Assembly: GCA_016630905.1 (NCBI GenBank)
Contig: WBMQ01000011.1
Coordinates: forward strand, 62,001 to 126,000
From: Capillidium heterosporum
Lineage: Eukaryota; Entomophthoromycota; Entomophthoromycetes; Entomophthorales; Capillidiaceae
Reading direction: 5' to 3'
DNA length: 64,000 bases
Both the position numbers and the translations under genes were made by a program. The notes under the pieces were generated by a model, which saw nothing but the letters and a program-made list of their open reading frames with translations, was not told where the DNA came from and did no database searches. Numbering within the stretch: the first letter of the stretch is position 1; every line of letters begins with the position of its first letter. Positions 12,781 to 22,191 of the stretch are shown here, one piece after another.

Positions 12781-12850
12781 AGATTTCTTATGAAAAATGA
12801 ATATTCCAATATTCAACACCCAACTTAGCCTAGGAGCTAAGTTGATATAC
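12780..12850 (-). repeat. Copy of the AACTTAGCC...GCTAAGTT terminal motif
   Basis: Carries ATGAATATTCCAATATTCAA followed by a near-palindromic AACTTAGCCTAGGAGCTAAG. It is the least mutated copy of the 70-bp motif seen decayed at 500, 2,505, 3,900, 5,905, 9,170 and 9,375. Confidence 0.5.
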
Positions 12851-13260
12851 ATTATACTATTTTTTTTTAGTAATTTTTAATTTTCCACTTTCTATTTATA
12901 TTTAGTTTTAAATAGAAATTTATTTTACTTATTAGATATTCTTAATTATTTTTCTATATTTTTAGTTTTAGCTATATATTAGTAATCTTTAGCTATTACT
13001 AGCATAGTATATTAATGTTAAAATTCTAATAATTAGTAAGTATTGCTAAGATACTAAAGGGATATTTAAACTTTTAAGATGCTATTAAAAGCCTATATCT
13101 TAATAATATTTTACTTTGCTATTTTTTACTTTACTTTTTAATTATAACTGTTATAAAAGCTTGATTTTATTTTTTAGTTTTGAATAAAGTCTTATCTTTT
13201 TACTTATATTTTTGTTTTAGTATAGTATTTTTATATAGTCTAATTCCTTTATCCTTTTTG
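12850..13260 (+). repeat. Family C LTR-type copy, truncated
   Basis: Colinear with 13,325-13,740 and breaks off at ATTCCTTTATCC just before the next, better preserved copy. It is moderately mutated. Confidence 0.6.
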
Positions 13261-14210
13261 TAACAACCTTGATTGTTATAATTCCTAGTATGAGGTCATT
13301 AACCAACTTTCTTTATATACTACACCATTTTTTCTTTCTCTTACCAATCTTCAATTTTCTACTTTCTATTTATATCTAGTTTTGAACAGAAATCTGTTCT
13401 ACTTATTAGATATTCTTGACTATTTTTCCATATTCTTAGCTTTAGCTATAAGTTAGAAACCTTAGTTATTACCAGTATAGCATTCTGATATTGGGATTAG
13501 ATATTCAACAAGTATTGCCAAGATACCAAAAGGGTATTTAAACCTCTAAGGTGCTACTAAAAGCCTATATCTTGATAACATTCTACCTTACTATTTTCTA
13601 ATAGCTGTTACTCACCCCACTTCCTAGCTATAGCTGTTGTAACAGCCTGATTTTGCTTTTTAGTTTTGAATAAAGTCTTATCTCTTTACTCATCTCCCTG
13701 TTTTAGCATAGTATTTCTATGTGGTCTAATTCCCCTATCCTCCCTACCTCTTATTACCTATTAACAATTCTTGCTACTCTTGGATCTCATCTCCTTTAGG
13801 CAATTAATATTACTAATATAATCAACCCTTTTGAGCCTATGTTAACCTATCAGCCTATCCCTACCTTTGATTCTAATATGGTAGTATTGGCTGCTTCCCA
13901 ACCTTTACCTAAAGGGGCCCCTTCAGTCCAGCCCCAGTCTGTATCTAAGCCTTTATATATTCTCTCTATCCTCTCTTGGAACTGAAATGTAACTATGATT
14001 GTGTAGGCACTCCTTATGGTGTACCTTCTCTACTTAACAATCTAGCCTGCCTTCTAGAAAATCCAGTCCTTTGTTACCAATGTAGTAGTGGGTGTTAGTT
14101 TTGCTTTCCTTACCTACCACATCATTAGTTCATAATATAATGCCATCATTAGTTGGATTTAGTAGTATTTCCCTAGACCTTACACTTTCTACTTTTTATT
14201 ATCTATTAAT
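13261..14210 (+). mobile_element. Family C LTR retrotransposon remnant, best preserved copy
   Basis: Starts TGTAACAACCTTGATTGTTA, a Gypsy-like LTR start. An LTR-like block runs to about 13,720, followed by an internal-looking segment. That segment holds a short open frame starting near 13,835-13,877 (residues beginning MVVLAASQPLPKGAPS) that runs into a stop. Further on is a cysteine cluster in the same general direction (CYQC near 14,070), also broken by stops. It ends with a block shared by the other C copies (TTGGATTTAGTAGTATTTCC). Identity as Gypsy-type is inference from the terminus only. Confidence 0.5.
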
Positions 14211-14600
14211 AATCCTTGTTACTTTTAGATTTTACCTTTTTTAAATAATTAATATTACTAATACTATTAACTTTTTTAAGCTAATATTAATCTATTAGCT
14301 TACCTTTAATTCTAATATAATAGTATTAGCTATTTTTTAATAGTTTTCCTTTAGTTTAGCTTTAGTCTATACTTATATAATTATAGTTATATCCTAATTT
14401 TAAAAGGAAATAAAAATGATATATAAAGGCTTAAATACTTTTTATAATATACTTTTTTTACTTAGCTATTTAATATATATTCTAAAAAATCTAGTTTTTT
14501 ATTATTAACATAGTAGTAAGTATTAGTTTTGCCTTTCTTATCTATTATATTATCATTTAAATCCAGTAGTATTTTTCTAAACTTTATAGCTAATACTTTA
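14211..14600 (+). repeat. Family C fragment, mutated
   Basis: Repeats the series from 13,750 to 14,190 in decayed form: an ATCTATTAATAATCCTTGTT block, an AGCCTACCTTTAATTCTAA-like block and the final CCAGTAGTATTTTTCTAAAC. It therefore duplicates the internal part of the preceding copy. Confidence 0.55.
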
Positions 14601-15780
14601 ATAATAATATAAATTTAAAATTGGTTTATAAAGATAAATAAGGCTATAGTTATAATAAAACTAAAAAGAGTAGTAATATCTATTAGATTTTAATACTTAA
14701 TTTTATCTAATTAACTCTAATCCTAATTTTAAGCAATTTTAATCTAATGCTATTTTATAAATCCTAAGCTAGTTTTAAACTATTTTTAATTTAATACTAT
14801 TTTATATATTAACTTTAAGCTACTTTAAGTTAACAATATTCTAGTTTGACTTTTAGCTAATTTAATAGCTATAGGAAATTGGTTCTAATAACATTCAATA
14901 ATTATAATAAGGAAAAATTAAAATATTTATTATGAAATAATTACTTATCAAAAAGTTATATAAATTAAAAAAGTTTATATAAAAGTAAAAAATAAGGATA
15001 ATAAAAATGCTAATAACTAATACTTCATTAAGCAAATAATTTATATCCATCATACTTTGAAAGTAAATTAGGATAATCTATTCATAATATATTATAGCTT
15101 AATATAATAACTAATATTTAATTTAAGTAAAAACTTTATCTTTTTATAATTAATTATTAAGTAACTAAAATCTAATTTATTATAAGATTGAAACAGTATT
15201 AGAATTAGGGTTTTTATAGCTAAAAGGATTATCAAACTAATTTTTAAAAAAGCTATCTAAGGTTTTATTATACTAATAAATATAATAAAACTGATTATTT
15301 AATAATTTAAAGTGAATTATTAGTAAAAAATAAAGTTTTTAATTTAAAGTATATTATTAAGATATAGTATAATTATAAATTAATTATAAAAAATAAAATA
15401 GTCTGATAATTGCTATATAATTTAGCTAAAAAGTATAATTTAATAATGTTTAAATAAGTTATTTTTTAATAAAAAGGTAAGATATATATTTTAGTTATAG
15501 TAATATACTTTTAAAGTTAAATTCTAATTAATTTATAAAGTAATAATTTAAAGATCTAATATCTAAAGTAAATAAAAACTATATTTGTAATAAAAAGTCA
15601 ATTTTAGATAAATTTAAATAATTTAAATATAATTTAAAGTATAAGAAAAAGATAGATAAAAAATAAAATTTTGTAATTTAAAAGTTACTTTTTTAACAAA
15701 TACTTTATTTTAGTTAGTATAATTTAATATTTAAAGTTAGAGTATATTTTAAAAGGTATATATTAGAAGTATTTAATTTT
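14601..15780. other. AT-rich relic DNA without assigned family
   Basis: Strongly AT-rich and stop-laden, with the same C-depleted texture as the rest of the island. I could not tie it to families A, B or C. It ends at the composition break near 15,780, about 370 bp before the first start codon. Confidence 0.5.
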
Positions 15781-16149
15781 TACATCATACATTATATTTA
15801 AACTCAGCTTCTATTATTTTAAGCTCCAATACTTACCCTAATTTTTTGAATTTTTAAACTCAAGTATCCTAAAATTTCAACTTGTTTAAATAAGCAGTTA
15901 GCAATTTCTTACATAACACTTGCAAACTTTACAAATGCTAGACGAAACAAAGCCAATCATCTACTCTAAATGCAAAAAATTCCAAATTCCAAGTTCACGT
16001 GGCTGGACCATAACGGAGATCTAAATTCTAGGATCGTCAGCCTACAAAACAATTTGGAATCAAAGTTCAACAATCTATTTCCATTCCATACCAAGGCTTA
16101 TCAACCACATCTTAGTCCACAACAAAGCAATTATTTTAACTTAACGAAC

Positions 16150-17515
16150 ATGGCCAGTACTCAAGCTTCAATCATACCCTTAATCTGCAAGAGCCAGAAC
16201 TACGATTGGGGAAAGCTAGGCGAGTCCAGCTTTGTCTACCAGCTTTTGAACGACCAGAAAGCCAGTCAGCTTGATTCCAATTTACCGTATGCCGAAGTAA
16301 GTTTTAATTTTAACGTCATTTATATTGATACTGTATAACTCATTTTTAGTTGTGGATGGGTACTCATCCTAACGCACCTTCCCACCTTCTCAGCACCGAT
16401 CATTCAGCTGCTCAATCTCTATTAAGCTACATTACCGAATCTTCAACCAAGTTACTAGGTGACAAGATTGTAACTAAATTTGGTCACGACCTACCATTCT
16501 TATTCAAGGTCCTATCGATAAGAAAAGCATTGTCAATTCAAGCCCACCCCGACAAGAAATTGGCCGAACAGTTACACAGGGACTTCCCCAACATCTACAA
16601 AGACAACAATCATAAACCAGAGATGGCAATTGCTTTAACCAAATTTGAAGCCCTATGTGGGTTCCGTCAAAAAGTAGACATTTTGGAAAATATCACCAAC
16701 AACCCGGAACTCTTGGAGATCTTTAGCCAAGAACTAGTTGACAACTATAGAGAAAGTAAGAGTGAGAAGGAAGATAAGCTTCACTTAAAAGCGTTGTATA
16801 AGAAGTTGTTCGATACCGACTCTAGTACCATCAATTCGAAGTTGGATAGTTTAATTACGAGATACCAAGAATTGAGTAAGAGTGCTAAGGAAGCTTCAGA
16901 AACGAATGATTTGGTCCAACTGGTTCTAGAGGTCTACAAGGAATACCCTAACGACATAGGACTGCTCTCCATATTCCTGTTGAACTACATCGTCCTGGAA
17001 CCGAACACCGCCATATTTTTGAAGGCTAATGAACCTCATGCCTACCTATCAGGCGGTAAGTTTTTTACTATTTAACTGTAACAAATATCTGATAACACTA
17101 TCCTTTATAAATAGATTGCATAGAATGCATGGCTACTTCCGATAATGTAGTACGCGCTGGATTAACTCCCAAATTTAAGGATGTTCAAGTGCTGACAGAG
17201 ATGCTGACGTACACCTCCCTCTCCCCTCAAAAGCAAATCATGTTGGGCACACCTCAAACTACCAACTCAACCTTGTTCAACCCACCCATCGATGAGTTTT
17301 CGGTCCTCTCCATTCACCTTAAGGATCCCCAATGCACTATCGACGTGCAAGCACCAGGTATCATCATTGTAACTAGTAAGTCTGGTAAAATTGCTTGGGA
17401 AGGTGGTAGTCTCGATATCAAAAAAGGATTTATAGCCTTCGTCCCCAATGGTGTACAGTTCACCATCTCTGGTGAGTTGGGCTTGGAGGCTTATTTAGCA
17501 TACTGTAAGGCTTAA
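16150..17515 (+). CDS. Mannose-6-phosphate isomerase (PMI type I)
   Basis: Interconverts fructose-6-phosphate and mannose-6-phosphate in the cytosol, feeding GDP-mannose, glycosylation and cell-wall mannan. Exons are 16150-16296, 16350-17055 and 17115-17515, giving 417 residues, the usual family length. The N-terminal KSQNYDWGKLG motif, the QAHPDK zinc-ligand motif, the HKPEMAIAL motif with a ligand glutamate, and NEPHAY followed by the conserved arginine segment (VVRAGLTPKF) are all present, and both intron phases close the frame. The start was chosen at MASTQAS because it aligns with other PMIs. An upstream in-frame ATG at 15,970 would add 60 residues with no family match, so it is probably 5' leader. 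It is the first gene after the mutated repeat island yet shows no decay. Confidence 0.93.
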
Positions 17516-18431
17516 TTTTCAACTTTACTGATCGATAATAAATATATGGTTTTTTAAAAGTATGTATTAGTTTAGAATAGACTGATATATTTATATTTTC
17601 AAAAGCTAAGAGTTGATGCCAATTTTATAGCCTACGAAACTTGTAAAATGAAATGAAAGCGGTTTATTGTAAGTCGCTAAATGAACAGAGCAATGGCTGT
17701 ACTCTGGGAGTAGGTAGAAAAATATGTAATGATTATGTATTTATAGTTGGCTATATTGCTCACAGTTTTTAAATTGAAAAGATATAGCGCTATAGCTAGG
17801 GCGAGAATACTGGCTTTGATATATAGATGGCATCGATTAGCTATATAGGCCGACTATCTTATTCGCTCTGATACACCACCTTCCTAGAATACTAGCCACC
17901 AATCTACTGATAAACATAATTTTACATAAAGAATATATCCTGCAAAACTAGTGATATGAAAAGTTTAGAATATAAGATATATAAAGGCCCTTATTAGAAA
18001 GTAGTTATATCTAGCCGGCTTTAAGCTAATTTAGATATGCTTATATTTTCAAAGTAGCTTTCAATTTCGCAGTCCTACACCGATGTATTAAAATAAACCA
18101 GGTCCCAATCTCATACGTAGGTTTCAGATAGGCCGCTGAACTTACGTAATCTTTGAACTACAAATGAACGTTAAATAGCGAATCTATAAACTAAATTACG
18201 TAGTCCAACTGTTCAACAGTTTCCATCTGATTCATACCAACCAACTTTATAAATCAAAAACCACATGTTTGTTGCAACATACTTTTAGAATTGTTTAGGT
18301 AAAGTTAGGTAAGGATTACCATAAGCCCCGTAAATATTGCATAGAAAACTCGACAAAGCTAAACAGACGGAAGCTTACGCAACATAATTAGCAGCATCTC
18401 TAATACCTTTGAACATCCAGTTAGTGAGTAT
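17516..18431. other. Intergenic region
   Basis: About 0.9 kb between PMI and the vacuolar membrane protein gene. It is AT-rich but not C-depleted like the left island. No ORF, RNA gene or repeat recognised. It holds the PMI 3' end and the promoter of the next gene. Confidence 0.5.
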
Positions 18432-19238
18432 ATGTCGACCACCACCAACAAAACTTGTGAACTCTTAGATGCGTTTGCCTTGACTATCCAATGTAGCCTG
18501 GGCGTTTTAGCACTGTTAACTTTGCTTTTGAAGCGGTACCATGAGTTCCCACAGCGACCTTTTCAAGTTTGGTAAGCCCATATTGAAATTCAAGAATGCT
18601 AACTTTATTATAGGTTTTTTGATACTTCAAAACAGGCAATAGGCTCCTCTTCCATCCACTTTCTCAATTTATTCCTTTCCAAACTTACGCCAGACCCTAG
18701 TCAAACCAAAAACCCCTGCGTGTACTACCTTTTAAATCTACTACTCGATACAACGTTGGGTGTCCCCTTACTCTACTTCCAACTGAAGTTCTTGACGCAT
18801 ATCGCCACTAAACTGGAGATAAAGTCGGTCGTCCATACCGGATATTACGGCACCCCTCCCAAATTCTCCATATTTTTGAAGCAGCTAGGTTTGTTTCTAT
18901 TGGGCTTGGCGTTGATGAAAGTGAGCGTCACCGTCCTCTTGTACTTTTGCCCATTTTTCATAACCCTTGGTATTTGGATTTTATCTCCTTTAGAGCGATT
19001 TAAGGACAGTAGGTACCAAGTTGTGGCTGTTATGCTGGTTGTCCCTCTCATTATGAACGTCGTTCAGTTTTGGTTAACGGATCATTTTATTAAGGCTAGT
19101 AGTGAGGAGGCTTATGAACCAGTTGTGGCTAATGAAGAAGAGCAATGGAGTGGTAAGGACGAAGTTAGCGCCTTCGAAGATGAGGAAATCGATACTCCTA
19201 CCGAGGAAGAGCAAGTGTTTATAGTTTTGAGCCCTTAA
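18432..19238 (+). CDS. STIMATE/YPL162C-like vacuolar membrane protein
   Basis: Predicted polytopic membrane protein of the fungal vacuolar family related to animal STIMATE (TMEM110). Exons 18432-18571 and 18614-19238 give 254 residues. Visible family features are the first membrane segment (residues about 15-33), the WFFDTSKQ motif created across the intron, and NPCVYYLLNLLLDTTLGVPL. Two or three further hydrophobic segments follow between residues about 125 and 185. The tail is long and acidic (many E/D from residue about 205), presumably cytosolic. The intron is 42 nt with a CTAAC branch site. Function in yeast is poorly defined; a role in calcium or contact-site biology is only by analogy with STIMATE. 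Confidence 0.82.
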
Positions 19239-19922
19239 TTTTGTAATTTGTCTATGTTGGAGATGAGCGTTAAAGTCTCCAAAGATCTTGTACGTATTCC
19301 TTTTCTATTTTATCCTACTTATACAAACACTCCAAACTTTCGAAATCAACGTCTACCTTGGCTTCCTCATTTGTAGTTATAGCTCTATATTCATTTTAAA
19401 ATAAATATTTCCGATTATTAAATTTGATAGTATTGCAAACTAGCTATGGCTTTTTGATTCAGAACAGGCCGATATTTTCATTTACACATGTATATTAAAC
19501 TGGAGCTATATAGTATAATTCATTTAGAAGGCTCGGCATCATAATTGTAGTCGCTTGATTGAGTTCATTTTATGAACAGGTTTGAATCAAAACTAATGTA
19601 AATATACTAATTCAACGTATTTCCTACTTATAAATGCATTTGCAGCAAAATATATCATTGAACTTATAATATTATTGAGGTTTATAGCTACTTGAGAAAC
19701 TGTAGTGATCTAATAGTTAAAATAAAACAACTATCTATGAGAAAATGCCACTATGGGCTCATCATAGTTCTTAACTATGATACTAAAGAAAACCATATGT
19801 GACTCGAAACATCAAATACTATACTGTACTCAAGCTATTTTGAAATTATAGATGCCTAAGCTGCATCTTTCTAAAAGAATTTAACAAGTATATGGAAGAA
19901 AAACCAAACGTAATAAAGCAGT
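19239..19922. other. Intergenic region between convergent genes
   Basis: About 680 bp holding the 3' ends of the vacuolar protein gene and of QCR8. No ORF or RNA gene seen. Confidence 0.5.
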
Positions 19923-20186
19923 TTACTCTACGTGGTGGGCTCCGGCCTTGGATTCATAGTAAGCAAACTTCTTGTTACCGTAGTCGTAGACGGCATAACC
20001 GATAGCAACGGCAGGTACGATGTAGGGAATCTGAGCTGAAACTCTACGGAAGACGTTGAACAAGGACTTTTTGAACAATCCAGCGAAAGCACGCTGCTGG
20101 TAAGGCGAAATAGTGTAGGTGACAATACCCTTCTGCTTAGGTCCACCCAAATGTCCCCACCATCCCATGTATAAACCTCCGGCCAT
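19923..20186 (-). CDS. QCR8: Cytochrome bc1 complex subunit 8 (QCR8/UQCRQ)
   Basis: Small subunit of mitochondrial complex III that contacts cytochrome b on the intermembrane side. The single-exon 87-residue protein carries the diagnostic MGWWGHLGGPKQKG near the N-terminus, then SPYQQRAF, a FRR motif, and one membrane segment (residues about 52-68, VPAVAIGYAVYDYG region). It closes with a short tail containing SKAG. Length is close to yeast Qcr8 (94 residues). It has no cleavable presequence, as in the family. It is divergently arranged with the bS21m gene across 365 bp, so the two mitochondrial genes may share a promoter. Confidence 0.92.
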   Translation of the reverse strand: MAGGLYMGWWGHLGGPKQKGIVTYTISPYQQRAFAGLFKKSLFNVFRRVSAQIPYIVPAVAIGYAVYDYGNKKFAYYESKAGAHHVE

Positions 20187-20551
20187 TTTCTAATTTATAT
20201 TGATAAAGAGTTTGAAAGTTGTTCTAAAAAGATGGGTTAATTAAGCTAGTTCGGATATAGTTGTGCTAATTCAAGTTGGAAATTGGTAGTGTTTGAGCTT
20301 ACCTAAACGATTTAGTTCTCTGTAAGAAACTACAAGATGCAAGGTTAGATTTTAGATTAGATTGGGTTGATTATAATTTTTCAAAGTTTTCACGTTTGCT
20401 AATCCAATCATTCAAGCCAAATTTCGAATCTGAAAGGTTACCGATGTCAGTTTGATTGGCTGTAAACTCCATTATCGAGGCTACGAATCCCGTCAAAACT
20501 TTCAAAAATTTTTCCAAGTCTACAAAGCTATCTTTCCAATAGACGCCCCAA
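20187..20551. promoter_or_regulatory. Divergent promoter region QCR8 / bS21m
   Basis: The 365 bp between two divergently transcribed nuclear genes for mitochondrial proteins. No consensus element can be assigned with certainty, so a shared control region is inference from the arrangement. Confidence 0.4.
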
Positions 20552-21022
20552 ATGTTTAGAAAACTGCCTATCTCGTTGGGAAGAGGGCTACCCAATCCAA
20601 CTCAAGCTTCGAAGGTCAACATTGTACGCAACTACAGCAAATATTTCGATGAAGTCAACCGTGAGTTAATAGGTTCTAAAGAATCCAAAAGGAACGAGAA
20701 CTCCATCTCCCAAAAACTGTTCAGCGAATCAAGACCCAATTCCAACCTCACTTCAAGCCCAATAATGGATAACGTTATCAACTACTCCGAATACAAATTT
20801 AGTGGTAGGTCGGTTTTAGTTAAAGACGACCCTATGCGTGCCTATTATAGACTGAACGGGATTTTGAAGGGCAACAACTTACGTAAGGAACTAGTTAGAA
20901 ATAGATACTTTGAAAAACCTTGCATCAAGAGACGTAGAAAAGTCATGGAGAGCAATAGGAGAAGATTTTTGGATACCGTGCAGAAAAAGGTGGCCGCTGT
21001 CATGCAGCTCAAGAACCGGTAA
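20552..21022 (+). CDS. MRP21: Mitochondrial small-subunit ribosomal protein bS21m (MRP21)
   Basis: Component of the mitochondrial 30S-type subunit. Single exon, 156 residues. The first about 30 residues are basic and hydroxylated with no acids (MFRKLPISLGRGLPNP...), a typical matrix presequence. A low-conservation linker follows. The C-terminal half holds the S21 core: GRSVLVKDDPMRAYYRLNG, then ILKGNNLRKELVRNRYFEKP, a KRRRK stretch and a final basic helix ending VMQLKNR. This order matches fungal MRP21, where the bacterial S21-like domain sits at the C-terminus. Confidence 0.88.
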   Translation: MFRKLPISLGRGLPNPTQASKVNIVRNYSKYFDEVNRELIGSKESKRNENSISQKLFSESRPNSNLTSSPIMDNVINYSEYKFSGRSVLVKDDPMRAYYRLNGILKGNNLRKELVRNRYFEKPCIKRRRKVMESNRRRFLDTVQKKVAAVMQLKNR

Positions 21023-22191
21023 TTGTTTTATTTTTAGCTTTTCTAATTTATTTTGTTTTAGTGGGTTGTAAACGTCGATTTTTTGGATATAAAGGTATCA
21101 ATCAGATGGGATCGCACTTTGTAATGAATAGTTTGATAGTTATGTTTTCTTTTTGTTTAGATACCCAACCTTTTGTGTATATAGTCTCATTCATATTTTT
21201 CTAAATGCCTCCTCTTTTTGTATTATTTACCAATCAAGCTTATATGAGCATTTTACTTGGAAGATCTGTACATATTTATGTATTAAATGGTATTCTAAAC
21301 AATACTGAAGGTATATTCAGTTATTTTAACTGTTATAAAAGCTACTTATGTACTTTGAATTTAGTATATGTGTAATTTTAGTTGAAATTAACTTGCTTAA
21401 GACTTTCTTATTAAATTTAAAGCTAGTGGATAATTAATTAAGCTAGAATACTAGAATTCAATAAACTTTTATAAAAAGATGCATAATGATTTATTACATT
21501 AAGACTACTAGTGACTTATAGCTTAACCTTTATAATAGAATCTAAAGAGATTAAAGTTGTAGGATATTTTAGTTACATTTAATTTAACAAATTCAACTTT
21601 TGTATAGCTTTGATAATTCAATGTTTTATAGTATTCTAAATAACTCTTTTATTAATAAAATAAAAAGTCATACAAGTATATAACCTTTTTTACTAATATA
21701 AAGCTATTGTTTTTAATAATAAACATTTATTTTATTAAGATTCAAAAGTTCAATATATATAAATGTATCTATTATATGTATTGATTTTAGTTAGAATTTA
21801 TATATTTATACATTAAAAATTGTGTATCTATTGAATTTATACTTGGAAACTAAAAATTTGCAATGCTTAAAACTATGGCACAGTAGCTCAGTGTCAAATC
21901 CCATATTCTAAACTTTCTAAATTTAGAAACCCAATTCTATCAAAACAAATTGAGTTTTCAAAGCTTTCCATTTCAACGCAACTTCAAATTTCTTTTAGAG
22001 CACCAACTTTACCAACCAACAACTCTAGTTAAGGTCGATACATTGGGAAACGATATTGGTAATAAAAGCTTATTGTATAAAGTGTTGCTATATTCGACTG
22101 CTGGCAGTTGGACTTTTTTCAATGAAGTTGTAAATTTTCAATACGATAATGTAAACTTGAGTATTAAATTTGCTTGTTGTAGATTGATATA
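21023..22191. other. Intergenic region, AT-rich
   Basis: About 1.2 kb with no convincing gene. An open frame without ATG (21,950-22,192) runs into the exportin-T start but resembles no protein I know, so it is treated as leader sequence. Confidence 0.5.

Larger units (their letters stand above)
1..15780. repeat. AT-rich, RIP-like transposon graveyard
   Basis: Nearly pure A/T DNA with TA-rich words throughout, almost no CpG (isolated cases such as near 249, 502, 3858, 4260 and 9757) and no credible ORF. Several sequence blocks recur at 60-80 per cent identity by eye in both orientations. Comparing a lightly mutated with a heavily mutated copy (10,400-10,870 against 5,280-5,670) shows mostly C-to-T and G-to-A changes, often CpA to TpA or TpG to TpA. 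That is the footprint of repeat-induced point mutation, or of methylated-cytosine decay. Composition switches abruptly near 15.78 kb, just before the first gene. The region holds nested LTR fragments, itemised below. Confidence 0.85.
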
